Positions 1 to 10,165 of a stretch of DNA of 64,000 nucleotides are shown one piece after another. The stretch comes from Bradyrhizobium sp. AZCC 1719 (GTDB taxonomy: Bacteria > Pseudomonadota > Alphaproteobacteria > Rhizobiales > Xanthobacteraceae). Position 1 is the stretch's first letter. Every line of letters begins with the position of its first letter. The DNA lies in contig NZ_JAZHRU010000001.1 of NCBI RefSeq assembly GCF_036924525.1, positions 3,811,001 to 3,875,000 of the forward strand, given 5' to 3'. A program made the position numbers and the translations under genes. Under the pieces are notes generated by a model that did not search any database, was not told the DNA's origin, and saw only the letters and a program-made list of their open reading frames with translations.

Positions 1-3000
1 CTCGTCGAGCTTGACCTGGATCGCGCGGACGTAGCCCAGTTGCCCAAGCCCGATCAGTTCCTCGACATGTTTCACTGGCGGCCGCGAGCCGGTCTCCGGC
101 CTCCAATGGGGGGCAGGGACATCGCCTGCCTCATACTGCCACTCGAACTTCAGCAATTGCCGGATGGTTTCGAGTAGCTTGGGAATATCGATCGGCTTCA
201 TCAGGTAGCCGTCGTGGAATGGTTGCGCCAGCGGCGCGCCATGCGCTTCAAGCGCGCTCGCCGACACCATCAGGATACGCGCCTGGTGATGGCCGCCGGC
301 GCGCAGCGTCTCCGCCACCGTCCAGCCGTCCATCCCGGCCATCGAGATGTCGAGCAGGAACAGATCAGGCCGGCAATGCTGCGCCAGCGCGAGACAGCCA
401 GGGCCATCGGGCGCGCTGAGCAGAATGAAGCCGAGCGGCGTCAGCACCTGGCGCAGGAGATCGCGGTGGGTCGGATCGTCGTCGGTGATCAGGATCGTCT
501 TGCGGGGGCCGTGATAGCCGAAGATCGGCGCCTCCACCGGCGCGATCCGCGTCGGATTCGTGACTTCCGACAGCAGGATTTTCACTCGAAACGTGCTGCC
601 GTTGCCGACTTGGCTGGTCACCTTGATGTCGCCGCCCATTACGCCCGCGAGCAGCCGGCTGATGGTCAGCCCAAGCCCGGTGCCGGTTTGTGGCTGCGAG
701 ACGCCGAGCGCGCCGCGTTCAAAGGGTGCGAAGATACGTTCGAGGTCGTCCGGCTGGATGCCGGGTCCGGTATCGATCACCTCGAACTCCGCAACGGGAC
801 TGCGGTAATGTACGACGAACTGCACGTTTCCGGTCTGCGTGAACTTCAGTGCATTCGAGATCAGGTTGATCAGAACCTGCCGCAGCCGCTTCTCATCGGC
901 ATAGACGACGAGCGGCAGCACCGAAGGCCGTTTGAAGATGAAGTCGATACCCTTGGCGGCGGCCTGAACGCGAAACATGCCGACGAGCTGATCGAGAAAT
1001 TCGCTCAGGCGGACCTCGTCGCGCGACAGATAAAGCCGGCCTGCTTCGATTTTGGAGATATCGAGGATGCCGTCGATCAGTCCTGACAAATGGTCGGCAC
1101 TGCGCCGGACCACTCGCACCTGGTCGCGGGGCTTGGCAGGCAGATTGGCATCCTGCTCGAGCAATTGCGCATAGCCTGAGATGGCGTTCAGCGGCGAGCG
1201 CAGTTCATGGCTCAATCCCACCACGTAACGGCTCTTGGCAAGGTTTGCCGATTCCGCGACTTCCTTGGCGCGCTGCAGTTCGGCATCGGTCCGCTTATGC
1301 GCGTCGATCTCCTGAATCAGGAGCGCAGTCTGCCGCCGCGTTTCAGCTTCCGCCGCGCGGCGGCTCTGTTGCGCCAGCACGAACAGCCATGCCACCACGC
1401 CGATGATGATGGTGAGCGCGAAGAACACCTTCCACAGCACGTCCGACAGCGCAAAATTTTCGACGGGCATTGCCGCCGAGGTCTGCAGGTAGATCAGCCC
1501 CAGCGTCAACCCGACCAGCCCCGCGGAAACCGCGAACACGCCGAGATAGTGCCCGAACTGCGAATTGATCCGCGCGTAGATCGCCTCCGGCAACAGTTTC
1601 CCGAGCATGTCCGAGACCTGAGCACCGGCGCGCGCATGCGGCTTGCAGAGATCATGGCAGCGCGCATCGAGCGAACAGCACAGCGAACAGATTGGGCCGG
1701 CATAGGCCGGGCATGAGGCCATGTCCTCCGGCTCGAACGAGTGCTCGCAGATGCAGCACTGGATCGATTCGAGGTTCTGCCAGCTCCGCTTCGGCTTGCG
1801 CGCGATGTAATATTTGCCGTCGGTCGCCCATGCGATCAGGGGCGCGGTGACGAAGGCAACCGCGAGCGCCACGAAGGCAGAGAGCGCCTTCGCCGTCGGG
1901 CCGAACAGGCCGTAAAAGGCAGAGATCGAAACGATGGTCGCGATCGTCATCGCGCCGACGCCGACCGGATTGATATCGCAGAGATGCGCGCGCTTGAACT
2001 CGATGTGCTGCGGGCGCAAGCCGAGCGGCTTGTTGACGACGAGATCGGCAACCAGCGCGCCGACCCAGGCAATCGCTACATTGGAATAAAGCGCCAACGT
2101 CTGCTCGAGCGCCTTGTAGACGCCGATTTCCATCAACAGCAGCGCCACCAGAACGTTGAAGACGAGCCACACCACGCGGCCGGGATGGCTGTGGGTCAGT
2201 CGCGAGAAGAAGTTCGACCAGGCGATCGAGCCGGCATAGGCGTTGGTGACGTTGATCTTGATCTGCGAGAGAATGACGAAGGTGCCGGTTAGCGCCAGCG
2301 CCAGATCGGGCTGGGACAGCACATAGCGAAACGCTTCGAGATACATGTGCGCCGGCTCGGCGGCCTGCTCGCTGGAGACGCCATGGCTCAGCGCGAAGTA
2401 GGCGAGAAACGAGCCCAGGAGCAGCTTGAGCGCGCCGAAAATGATCCAGCCGGGGCCGGCGCTGAGCAGCGCAATCCACCACGACGTCCGCGAGGTGCGG
2501 CGATCGCGCGGCAGAAACCGCAGGAAGTCGACCTGCTCGCCGATCTGCGCAACCAGCGAAAACACCACCGACGCGGCGGTGCCGAACAGCAGCAGATCGA
2601 GATGGCCGCCGGCGTCGCCATGCTCGCCTGCGAATCTGCGCCACTCCGTGAACGACTGCGGGTTGGCGTAGGCGATCGCCACGAAGGGCAGGATGTGAAG
2701 CACGATCCAGAGCGGCTGCGTCCACAATTGAAAGCGGCTGATCAGGGTGATGCCGTAGGTCACCAGGGGAATGATGACGACGGCGCTGATGAGATAGCCG
2801 ATCGGGCGCGGGATGCCGAAGCACATCTCGAGCGCCGCGGCCATGATAACTGCCTCGATCGCGAAGAAGATGAAGGTGAACGAGGCGTAGATCAGTGAGG
2901 TGATGGTGGAGCCGATATAGCCGAAGCCGGCGCCGCGGGTCAGCAGATCAATATCGATGCCGCATTTTGCGGCATGATAGGCAATCGGCAGGCCGCAGAG

Positions 3001-3252
3001 GAAGATGATGACGCTGACGACAAGAATGGCTGATGTGGCGTTGGCCGCGCCGTAATTGAGCGTAATGGTGCCGCCGATCGCCTCCAGCGCCAGAAAGGAG
3101 ATCGCGCCGAGCGCGGTATTGGCGACGCGGGCGGCAGACCACCGCCGCGCGCTCTTGGCGGTGAAGCGCAGCGCGTAGTCTTCCAGCGTCTGGTTGGCAA
3201 CCCATTGGTTATATTGGCGCCTGACGCGGTCTATCCGCTGCCGCCCTGCCAC
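1..3252 (-). CDS. NCS1 permease-like / hybrid sensor histidine kinase (3' end outside window)
   Basis: One uninterrupted reverse-strand frame of at least 1084 residues runs off the left edge. Residues about 1-490 are polytopic and resemble NCS1 nucleobase/cation symporters (LNYGAANATSA, GAGFGYIGSTITS). Residues about 498-535 form a Cys-rich cluster with CxxC pairs (CCICEH, CSLCC). More membrane segments and a short coiled coil lead to HisKA (SHELRSPLN, His682), an HATPase domain (DTGPGIQ, GTGLGL) and a receiver (phospho-Asp968 in LLDIS). The start is GTG at 3252, preceded by GGGCAGGAG; the frame is closed upstream by a stop. Transporter-kinase fusions such as CbrA suggest that the permease part senses or takes up a ligand. 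Its divergence from the amide/urea importer makes that locus the likely target (inference). The C-terminus after the receiver is not visible. Confidence 0.88.
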   Translation of the reverse strand, partial: MAGRQRIDRVRRQYNQWVANQTLEDYALRFTAKSARRWSAARVANTALGAISFLALEAIGGTITLNYGAANATSAILVVSVIIFLCGLPIAYHAAKCGIDIDLLTRGAGFGYIGSTITSLIYASFTFIFFAIEAVIMAAALEMCFGIPRPIGYLISAVVIIPLVTYGITLISRFQLWTQPLWIVLHILPFVAIAYANPQSFTEWRRFAGEHGDAGGHLDLLLFGTAASVVFSLVAQIGEQVDFLRFLPRDRRTSRTSWWIALLSAGPGWIIFGALKLLLGSFLAYFALSHGVSSEQAAEPAHMYLEAFRYVLSQPDLALALTGTFVILSQIKINVTNAYAGSIAWSNFFSRLTHSHPGRVVWLVFNVLVALLLMEIGVYKALEQTLALYSNVAIAWVGALVADLVVNKPLGLRPQHIEFKRAHLCDINPVGVGAMTIATIVSISAFYGLFGPTAKALSAFVALAVAFVTAPLIAWATDGKYYIARKPKRSWQNLESIQCCICEHSFEPEDMASCPAYAGPICSLCCSLDARCHDLCKPHARAGAQVSDMLGKLLPEAIYARINSQFGHYLGVFAVSAGLVGLTLGLIYLQTSAAMPVENFALSDVLWKVFFALTIIIGVVAWLFVLAQQSRRAAEAETRRQTALLIQEIDAHKRTDAELQRAKEVAESANLAKSRYVVGLSHELRSPLNAISGYAQLLEQDANLPAKPRDQVRVVRRSADHLSGLIDGILDISKIEAGRLYLSRDEVRLSEFLDQLVGMFRVQAAAKGIDFIFKRPSVLPLVVYADEKRLRQVLINLISNALKFTQTGNVQFVVHYRSPVAEFEVIDTGPGIQPDDLERIFAPFERGALGVSQPQTGTGLGLTISRLLAGVMGGDIKVTSQVGNGSTFRVKILLSEVTNPTRIAPVEAPIFGYHGPRKTILITDDDPTHRDLLRQVLTPLGFILLSAPDGPGCLALAQHCRPDLFLLDISMAGMDGWTVAETLRAGGHHQARILMVSASALEAHGAPLAQPFHDGYLMKPIDIPKLLETIRQLLKFEWQYEAGDVPAPHWRPETGSRPPVKHVEELIGLGQLGYVRAIQVKLDE

Positions 3253-3422
3253 TTGCAGCTCCTGCCCAGTTCGACCGACCCGCTTGGCCCAGCAAACTCC
3301 GTACCAAACCCTACGTCGCTATTTTGCGGTGCAATATACGCAATCCCACGTATCTGTGCGGTGCACAATTCTGGGCAATCCTCGCCTGACCAATAAGCGT
3401 TCTCGAACAAAATGGGGTGCTC

Positions 3423-4682
3423 ATGTCAGACGAACCAAACAAGGGCCTGCGGTCTCCGCTTCGCCGCAAACTGCTGATGGGCGCGGCGGCGCTGCCGCTC
3501 ATTTCGATCCTTCCCCGGCCCTCATTCGGGGCAGGCCCCACAACCGCCACCGTCAACACCACGGGGCTCGCGGTCACCGATACGGAGGTCACCGTCGGCA
3601 TCCTGCACTCGGCCACCGGCACGATGGCGATCTCGGAGACGGGCTCGATCCAGGCCGAAAAGCTCGCGATCGAACAGATCAACGCCGCCGGCGGCGTGCT
3701 CGGGCGCAAGATCAAGTTCATCCAGGAAGACGGCGCCAGCGACTGGCCGACCTTTGCGGAAAAGGCCAAGAAGCTTCTCGTCAACGACAAGGTCGCAGCG
3801 ATCATGGGCTGCTGGACCTCGGCATCGCGCAAGGCGGTGCTGCCGGTGGTCGAGCAGTACAACGGTATGCTGTACTATCCCACCTTCTATGAAGGCCTCG
3901 AGCAGTCCAAGAACGTCATCTACACCGGTCAGGAAGCGACCCAGCAGATTCTCGCCGGCCTGAACTGGATCGCCAAGGAGAAGGGCGCCAAATCGTTCTT
4001 CTTCATCGGTTCGGACTACATCTGGCCGCGCACCTCGAACAAGATCGCGCGCAAGCACGTCGAGAACGTACTGAAGGGCAAGGTCGTCGGCGAGGAATAT
4101 TACGCGCTCGGCAGCACCCAGTTCAATTCGGTGATCAACAAGATCAAACTGACGAAGCCCGACGTCATCTTCACCGACGTGGTCGGCGGCTCCAACGTCG
4201 CCTTCTACAAGCAGCTCAAGGCGGCCGGCGTCGACCTGTCGAAGCAGGCGCTCCTGACGATTTCGGTGACCGAGGACGAGATCGACGGCATCGGCGGCGA
4301 GAACATCGCGGGTGCCTATGCCTGCATGAAATACTTCCAGTCGCTCGACAATGCCAACAACAAGACGTTCGTTCCCGCCTTCAAGAAGATGTGGGGCGAG
4401 AAGACCGTGATCGGCGACGTGACGCAGGCCGGCTATCTCGGCCCGTGGCTGTGGAAGCTGACCTGCGAGAAGGCCGGCAGCTTCGACGTCGACAAGATCG
4501 CAGCAGCTTCGCCCGGCGTCGAATTCAAGGAGGCGCCCGAAGGTTACGTGCGCATCCATGAAAACCATCACCTCTGGTCGAAGACCCGTGTCGGGCGCGC
4601 TAAGCTCGATGGCCAGTTCGAACTGATCTTCGAGACCGCGGACCTGATCGAGCCCGATCCGTTCCCTAAGGGCTACCAATAA
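3423..4682 (+). CDS. urtA: Urea/short-chain amide ABC transporter substrate-binding protein
   Basis: This periplasmic binding protein (419 residues from ATG 3423; an in-frame GTG lies at 3417) starts with a Tat-like signal, SPLRRKLLMGAAALPL. The mature part is a type-1 periplasmic binding fold typical of the UrtA/AmiC/FmdD group (VGILHSATGTMAISE, GCWTSASRKAVLPV, YPTFYEGLEQSKNVIYTGQ). It is followed by two permeases and two ATPases, then by formamidase and amidase genes. The ligand is therefore as likely to be formamide, acetamide or another short amide as urea. No urease gene is visible in the window. Confidence 0.9.
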   Translation: MSDEPNKGLRSPLRRKLLMGAAALPLISILPRPSFGAGPTTATVNTTGLAVTDTEVTVGILHSATGTMAISETGSIQAEKLAIEQINAAGGVLGRKIKFIQEDGASDWPTFAEKAKKLLVNDKVAAIMGCWTSASRKAVLPVVEQYNGMLYYPTFYEGLEQSKNVIYTGQEATQQILAGLNWIAKEKGAKSFFFIGSDYIWPRTSNKIARKHVENVLKGKVVGEEYYALGSTQFNSVINKIKLTKPDVIFTDVVGGSNVAFYKQLKAAGVDLSKQALLTISVTEDEIDGIGGENIAGAYACMKYFQSLDNANNKTFVPAFKKMWGEKTVIGDVTQAGYLGPWLWKLTCEKAGSFDVDKIAAASPGVEFKEAPEGYVRIHENHHLWSKTRVGRAKLDGQFELIFETADLIEPDPFPKGYQ

Positions 4683-4803
4683 GCGCGGAACCTTCCCGCA
4701 ACTTTCCAACCGCTCCCTGGCGTGGACCGTCAATCCGCGCTTCACGACCCCGCGTCGCGAATTCTCTCGCGACGCGGGGACCTTCCTCCGGCGGAGAAGT
4801 CAG

Positions 4804-5730
4804 ATGTTCGGCGACTATTCGATTGGCGATCTGGGCTCCATCTTCGTCATGCAGGGTTTTGCGGGCCTGATCCTGTTCTCCGTCTACGTGCTGATGGCGC
4901 TCGGCCTTGCCATCATCTTCGGCCAGATGGGCGTCATTAACATGGCGCATGGCGAGTTCATGATCCTGGGGGCCTACGTCACCTGGATGACGTCGAATTT
5001 GTTCCAGAGCTATCTGCCAGGTCTTTTCAGCGGCTATTTCTTTCTCGCGATGATGCTGGCTTTCCTCGCCTCCGGCGCGCTCGGAATGCTGGTGGAGTGG
5101 GTGCTGATCCGTCATCTCTACAAGCGCCCGCTCGACACGCTGCTCGCCACATGGGGCCTCAGCCTCATACTGCAGCAGGCCTATCGCTCCGTCTTCGGCG
5201 CGCGCGAGGTCGGCGTCGAGCTGCCGCAGTGGATGCTGGGCTCGCTCAAGGTGACCGACAGCATCGAGGTGCCGATCAACGGCATCTTCGTGATGGGTCT
5301 CACCGTTTCGATCACGTGCGCGGTCGCTTACGTCATTTACAAGTCGCGCTGGGGCCGGCAGGTCCGCGCAGTCGTGCAGAACCGGATCATGGCCGGCGCC
5401 GTCGGCATCAATACCGAAAAAGTCGATCGCTACACCTACGGTCTCGGTTGCGGGATCGCCGGGATAGCGGGAAGCGCTTTTACCATGATCGGCTCGACCG
5501 GTCCGACCTCGGGGCAACTCTACATTGTCGACACGTTCCTGGTTGTCGTGTTTGGCGGCGCCGCGAGCCTGCTCGGCACCATCGCGTCGGCCTTCTCGAT
5601 CTCGCAAACGCAATCGACGCTCGAATTCTTCATGTCGGGCTCGATGGCCAAGGTTCTCACGTTGCTCGCCGTCGTCGGAATCCTGATGTTGCGGCCGCAG
5701 GGCCTCTTCAGCCTCAAGGTTCGCAAGTAA
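4804..5730 (+). CDS. urtB: Branched-chain/urea-type ABC transporter permease 1
   Basis: A 308-residue hydrophobic protein of the LivH/UrtB family, the first inner-membrane channel subunit of the importer. Family motifs include FGQMGVINMAHGEFMILGAY near residues 40-58 and GGAASLLGTIAS near the C-terminus. It starts at ATG 4804 behind GGAGAAG and lies 121 bp after the binding protein gene. That gap contains a GC-rich inverted repeat (cgcgtcgcgaatt / ctcgcgacgcg), which could act as a stabilising stem separating the highly expressed binding protein from the permeases (inference). Confidence 0.9.
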   Translation: MFGDYSIGDLGSIFVMQGFAGLILFSVYVLMALGLAIIFGQMGVINMAHGEFMILGAYVTWMTSNLFQSYLPGLFSGYFFLAMMLAFLASGALGMLVEWVLIRHLYKRPLDTLLATWGLSLILQQAYRSVFGAREVGVELPQWMLGSLKVTDSIEVPINGIFVMGLTVSITCAVAYVIYKSRWGRQVRAVVQNRIMAGAVGINTEKVDRYTYGLGCGIAGIAGSAFTMIGSTGPTSGQLYIVDTFLVVVFGGAASLLGTIASAFSISQTQSTLEFFMSGSMAKVLTLLAVVGILMLRPQGLFSLKVRK

Positions 5731-5748
5731 GAACAAGAAAGCACGGTC

Positions 5749-6894
5749 ATGATCATCAACTCGCGCTTCTTCAATCGCTCCGAACTCATCGGCTTCGTTG
5801 CACTGGGCCTGGTCCTGCTCGTGATCCTGCCGCTGTCGCTGGATGTGTTCCGTCTCAATCTGGTCGCGAAATATTTGACTTACGCCTTTGTCGCGATCGG
5901 CCTCGTGCTGTGTTGGGGATATGGCGGCATCCTGAGCCTGGGGCAGGGCGTGTTCTTCGGCCTTGGCGGCTACTGCATGGCGATGTTCCTCAAGCTGGAG
6001 GCATCCAGCGTCGAGAACACCAAGATCCAGTCCACGCCCGGCATTCCGGATTTCATGGATTGGAATCAGATCACCGCGCTGCCGCTGTTCTGGCAGCCGT
6101 TCCACAGTCTCACCTTCACCGTTCTCGCCATCATCCTGGTCCCAGGCCTCTTCGCCCTGATCATCGGCACGGCAATGTTCAAGCGCCGCGTCGGCGGCAC
6201 CTATTTCGCGATCATCACCCAGGCCGTCGCCGCCATCCTTACCATTCTGATTGTCGGGCAGCAGGGTTATACCGGCGGCATCAACGGCATGACCGACCTG
6301 CGTACGCTGAAGGGATGGGACATCAGGCCGGACCACGCCAAGATCATCCTGTACTTCGTCGAAGTGGTATTGCTGTTCGCCTGCATCGGCATCGCGCAGT
6401 TCATCCGCCTGACCAAGCTCGGCCGCATCCTGGTGGCGATGCGCGAACAGGAAGACCGCGTCCGCTTCTCCGGCTACAGCGTCGCCAATTTCAAGATCTT
6501 CGCCTTCTGCATGGCCGCGGTCTTCGCCGCGATCGGCGGCGCCATGTTCGCGCTCAATGTCGGCTTCATGTCACCGTCCTTTGTCGGCATCGTGCCGTCG
6601 ATCGAGATGGTGATCTACACGGCGGTCGGCGGCCGGATGTCGATCTTCGGCGCTGTGTGGGGGGCGATTTTGGTGAACTTCGCCAAGACCAGCCTTTCGG
6701 AATCCTTCCCGCAGCTCTGGCTGTTTGGTCTTGGTGCGCTGTTCATCGCGGTCGTGCTCGCCTTTCCGAATGGTCTGTCCGGCATCTGGGCGGATTACAT
6801 CCAGCCGCGCATCGATCGCCTGATCGCCTCGATCAAGGCGAAGTCGAGTGGCTGGAGCGGCAATTCCGTCGCCGACGGCGCACCGGCAGAGTGA
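5749..6894 (+). CDS. urtC: Branched-chain/urea-type ABC transporter permease 2
   Basis: The second permease subunit, 381 residues, LivM/UrtC family. It contains CWGYGGILSLGQGVFFGLGG in the first third, RRVGGTYFAIITQAVAAI, and the cytoplasmic coupling segment RLTKLGRILVAMREQEDRVR. At least eight hydrophobic stretches are visible. It begins 18 bp after urtB, so the two are surely co-transcribed, and it ends 11 bp before the ATPase gene. The motif set and length match urea/amide importers rather than amino-acid LivM. Confidence 0.9.
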   Translation: MIINSRFFNRSELIGFVALGLVLLVILPLSLDVFRLNLVAKYLTYAFVAIGLVLCWGYGGILSLGQGVFFGLGGYCMAMFLKLEASSVENTKIQSTPGIPDFMDWNQITALPLFWQPFHSLTFTVLAIILVPGLFALIIGTAMFKRRVGGTYFAIITQAVAAILTILIVGQQGYTGGINGMTDLRTLKGWDIRPDHAKIILYFVEVVLLFACIGIAQFIRLTKLGRILVAMREQEDRVRFSGYSVANFKIFAFCMAAVFAAIGGAMFALNVGFMSPSFVGIVPSIEMVIYTAVGGRMSIFGAVWGAILVNFAKTSLSESFPQLWLFGLGALFIAVVLAFPNGLSGIWADYIQPRIDRLIASIKAKSSGWSGNSVADGAPAE

Positions 6895-6905
6895 GGAGAT
6901 AGATC

Positions 6906-7660
<755 letters not shown>

Positions 7661-7661
<1 letters not shown>

Positions 7662-7709
7662 CGCATGATCCCGGAAAGTGGCGTCCGGTTTCCGGACAAG
7701 ATCATGCGC
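7661..7709. repeat. Intergenic palindromic repeat (Bradyrhizobium type)
   Basis: GCGCATGATC (7661-7670) and its exact reverse complement GATCATGCGC (7700-7709) enclose a second imperfect dyad (ccggaaag / tttccgg). The stop codon of urtD overlaps the first base. Elements of this form are, from memory, common between genes in Bradyrhizobium relatives. Here it sits inside an operon and could form a stem in the mRNA between urtD and urtE. Confidence 0.8.
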
Positions 7710-7727
7710 AACAAATAAGGAACGCTC

Positions 7728-8417
7728 ATGCTGGCTATTTCGGATCTTCACGTCGCCTACGGCCAAAGCGAAGTTCTGCACGGCCTCAACGTCTCGGTCG
7801 CGTCCAACGAGATCGTCGCGATCATGGGCCGCAACGGCATGGGCAAGACCACGCTGATGAAGTCGCTGATGGGCATCGTGCCGACCAAGAGCGGCTCGGT
7901 GAGCATGGAAGGCGCCGAGCTCAGCGCAATGCCGAGCTACGAGCGCGTCGCCAAGGGCCTCGCCTACGTGCCACAGGGCCGCATGATCTTTTCCACCATG
8001 ACGGTGAAGGAGAACATCGAGACCGGCCTCGTGGTGTCGGGCGGCTCGGAGGTGCCCGAGGACATCTACGAATTGTTCCCGGTGCTGCTGGAGATGAAAG
8101 GCCGGCGCGGTGGCAATCTCTCCGGTGGGCAGCAGCAGCAGCTCGCGATCGCTCGCGCGCTCGCCACCAAGCCAAAAGTGCTGCTCCTGGATGAGCCGAC
8201 CGAGGGCATCCAGCCGTCGATTATCAAGGACATGGCGCGCACCCTGAAGCGCATCCGCGACGAGCGCGGCCTGTCGATCGTCGTTTCCGAACAGGTGTTG
8301 AGCTTTGCGCTCGACATCGCCGACCGCGTGCTGGTCATCGAGAACGGCGAGATCGTCCGCGACGAGCCGCGCAACAGCGTCGATGCCGCGCAAGTCTCGA
8401 AATTCCTGTCCGTGTAA
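7728..8417 (+). CDS. urtE: ABC transporter ATP-binding protein, LivF/UrtE type
   Basis: The second ATPase of the importer, 229 residues. Walker A is GRNGMGKTT (34-42), the Q-loop is in YVPQGRMIF, the ABC signature is LSGGQQQ (131-137) and Walker B is VLLLDEP (151-157). The start is ATG 7728 behind AAGGAACGCTC. It pairs with the UrtD-type ATPase as a heterodimer, as is usual in this family. It is followed after 37 bp by formamidase, so transport and hydrolysis genes look like one transcription unit. Confidence 0.9.
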   Translation: MLAISDLHVAYGQSEVLHGLNVSVASNEIVAIMGRNGMGKTTLMKSLMGIVPTKSGSVSMEGAELSAMPSYERVAKGLAYVPQGRMIFSTMTVKENIETGLVVSGGSEVPEDIYELFPVLLEMKGRRGGNLSGGQQQQLAIARALATKPKVLLLDEPTEGIQPSIIKDMARTLKRIRDERGLSIVVSEQVLSFALDIADRVLVIENGEIVRDEPRNSVDAAQVSKFLSV

Positions 8418-8454
8418 ACCCGCAAACCGTGCTGTCTAAAAAGGGGAGCTATCG

Positions 8455-9684
8455 ATGCCAGAGACACTGATCAAGGTCGATCTTTCGAAATCGGCCTACG
8501 ACAACGACATGATCCACAACCGCTGGCATCCCGACATTCCGATCGTGGCGTGGGTCAATCCGGGCGACGATTTCATCATCGAGACCTATGACTGGACCGG
8601 CGGTTTCATCAAGAACAACGATTCCGCCGATGACGTGCGCGACATCGACCTCTCGATCGTGCACTTCCTGTCCGGCCCGATTGGCGTCAAAGGCGCTGAG
8701 CCCGGCGATTTGCTCGTGGTTGACCTGCTCGATGTCGGTCCGTTGAAGGAAAGCCTGTGGGGTTTTAACGGCTTCTTCTCCAAGCAGAACGGCGGCGGCT
8801 TCCTGACCGACCATTTCCCGCTGGCGCAGAAATCGATCTGGGACATCAAGGGTCTCTACACCTCGTCGCGCCACGTGCCCGGCGTAAATTTTGCTGGATT
8901 GATCCATCCCGGCTTGATCGGTTGTCTGCCCGATCCGAAATTGCTGGCGACCTGGAACGAGCGCGAGACCGCGCTGATCGCGACCAATCCGACGCGCGTG
9001 CCGGGCCTTGCCAATCCACCGTTCGCCGCGACCGCGCATGCCGGCCGCGCCAAGGGCGATGCCAAGGCCAAGGTCGGTGCCGAAGGCGCCCGCACCGTGC
9101 CGCCGCGTGAGCATGGCGGCAATTGCGACATCAAGGATCTGTCGCGGGGCTCGAAGATCTTTTTCCCGGTCTATGTGCCGGGCGGGGGGCTCTCGATGGG
9201 TGATTTGCACTTCAGCCAGGGCGACGGTGAGATCACTTTCTGCGGCGCAATCGAAATGGCCGGCTGGCTGCATCTGAAGGTCGATGTCATCAAGGATGGC
9301 GTCGCCAAGTATGGGATCAAGAATCCCGTGTTCAAGCCGTCGCCGATCACGCCGAACTACAAGGATTACCTGATCTTCGAGGGCATCTCGGTCGACGAGG
9401 CCGGTAAGCAGCATTACCTCGACGTCCACATCGCCTATCGCCAGGCGTGTTTGAACGCGATCGAATACCTTAAGAAGTTCGGCTATTCCGGCGCGCAGGC
9501 CTATTCGATCCTCGGCACCGCGCCGTGCCAGGGCCACATCTCCGGCGTGGTCGACGTGCCGAACGCCTGCGCCACGCTGTGGCTGCCGACGGAGATTTTC
9601 GACTTCGACATCATGCCGTCGTCGGCCGGACCGATCAAACACGTCAAGGGCGACATCCAGATGCCGATCTCGCCGGACAAATGA
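8455..9684 (+). CDS. fmdA: Formamidase / acetamidase
   Basis: A 409-residue cytoplasmic amidohydrolase of the FmdA_AmdA family, which hydrolyses formamide (and often acetamide) to ammonia and the acid. Diagnostic stretches are MPETLIKVDL at the N-terminus, NRWHPDIPIV, VPPREHGGNCDIKDL, VPGGGLSMGDLHFSQGDGE and GTAPCQGHISGVVDVPNAC. Length matches the family (about 410). The start is ATG 8455 behind a strong AAAAGGGGAGC. It lies downstream of the importer and upstream of the FmdB-type zinc ribbon, as in methylotroph fmd clusters. Confidence 0.95.
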   Translation: MPETLIKVDLSKSAYDNDMIHNRWHPDIPIVAWVNPGDDFIIETYDWTGGFIKNNDSADDVRDIDLSIVHFLSGPIGVKGAEPGDLLVVDLLDVGPLKESLWGFNGFFSKQNGGGFLTDHFPLAQKSIWDIKGLYTSSRHVPGVNFAGLIHPGLIGCLPDPKLLATWNERETALIATNPTRVPGLANPPFAATAHAGRAKGDAKAKVGAEGARTVPPREHGGNCDIKDLSRGSKIFFPVYVPGGGLSMGDLHFSQGDGEITFCGAIEMAGWLHLKVDVIKDGVAKYGIKNPVFKPSPITPNYKDYLIFEGISVDEAGKQHYLDVHIAYRQACLNAIEYLKKFGYSGAQAYSILGTAPCQGHISGVVDVPNACATLWLPTEIFDFDIMPSSAGPIKHVKGDIQMPISPDK

Positions 9685-9774
9685 TGCAGCGCGCGAAGGA
9701 CGCGGGACGGCCCAGTCTGCCGGCCGCCCGCATCCGTCGCGGAACGACAACGAAGTATCGCGCGAGGAAACCAG

Positions 9775-10122
9775 ATGCCCGTCTACGAATATCTCTGCAA
9801 CGATTGCGGCCCGTTCACGGACATGCGGCCGATGGCCGAATGCGACGACCCACAGGACTGTCCGAACTGCGAAAATGAATCGCCGCGCGTGATCCTGACC
9901 GCACCGGCGTTCTTCTGCATGCCATCAGAAAAGCGCAAGGCGATCGCCACCAACGAGCGCAGCGCCCATGCGCCGAAGACATCAGCGGAATACAAGGCTT
10001 CGCACGGGCCCGGCTGTGGCTGCTGTTCGACCGGGAAGAAGAAGCCGGCCCGGCTCATGACCAAGACAAAGAGCGGCGCCAAGGGCTTTCCAACCGCGCG
10101 CCCCTGGATGATCAGCCACTGA
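9775..10122 (+). CDS. fmdB: FmdB-type zinc-ribbon protein
   Basis: A 115-residue protein whose N-terminus ([14 protein letters not shown] ... CPNC) is the FmdB/CxxC_CXXC_SSSS putative regulatory domain. The tail is basic and has a second Cys group ([13 protein letters not shown]). In formamidase operons FmdB has been proposed as a regulator, but its mechanism is not established. It starts at ATG 9775, 90 bp after fmdA, with amiE following. Confidence 0.88.
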   Translation: MPVYEYLCNDCGPFTDMRPMAECDDPQDCPNCENESPRVILTAPAFFCMPSEKRKAIATNERSAHAPKTSAEYKASHGPGCGCCSTGKKKPARLMTKTKSGAKGFPTARPWMISH

Positions 10123-10165
10123 GGCTCGATCCTTCGAACTCAAACCAGAACAAGAGGCGATCCCA

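Noticed and set aside
1652..2824. 390-codon reverse frame within the hybrid kinase gene
   Set aside because: The next frame encodes a continuous NCS1-like permease and kinase; this one is its shadow.
3253..3422. Sigma-54 promoter between the kinase and urtA
   Set aside because: I looked for a GG-N10-GC pair with a TGGCAC/TTGCA context and found none convincing; the region is noted only as a divergent promoter gap.
4666..6336. 556-codon reverse-strand open frame under urtB/urtC
   Set aside because: It is antisense to two clear permease genes, has low-complexity Arg/Asp/Glu-rich composition and no domain; a high-GC shadow.
5097..6902. 601-codon forward frame across urtB and urtC
   Set aside because: It runs out of frame through two well-recognised genes and reads as Arg/His-rich noise.
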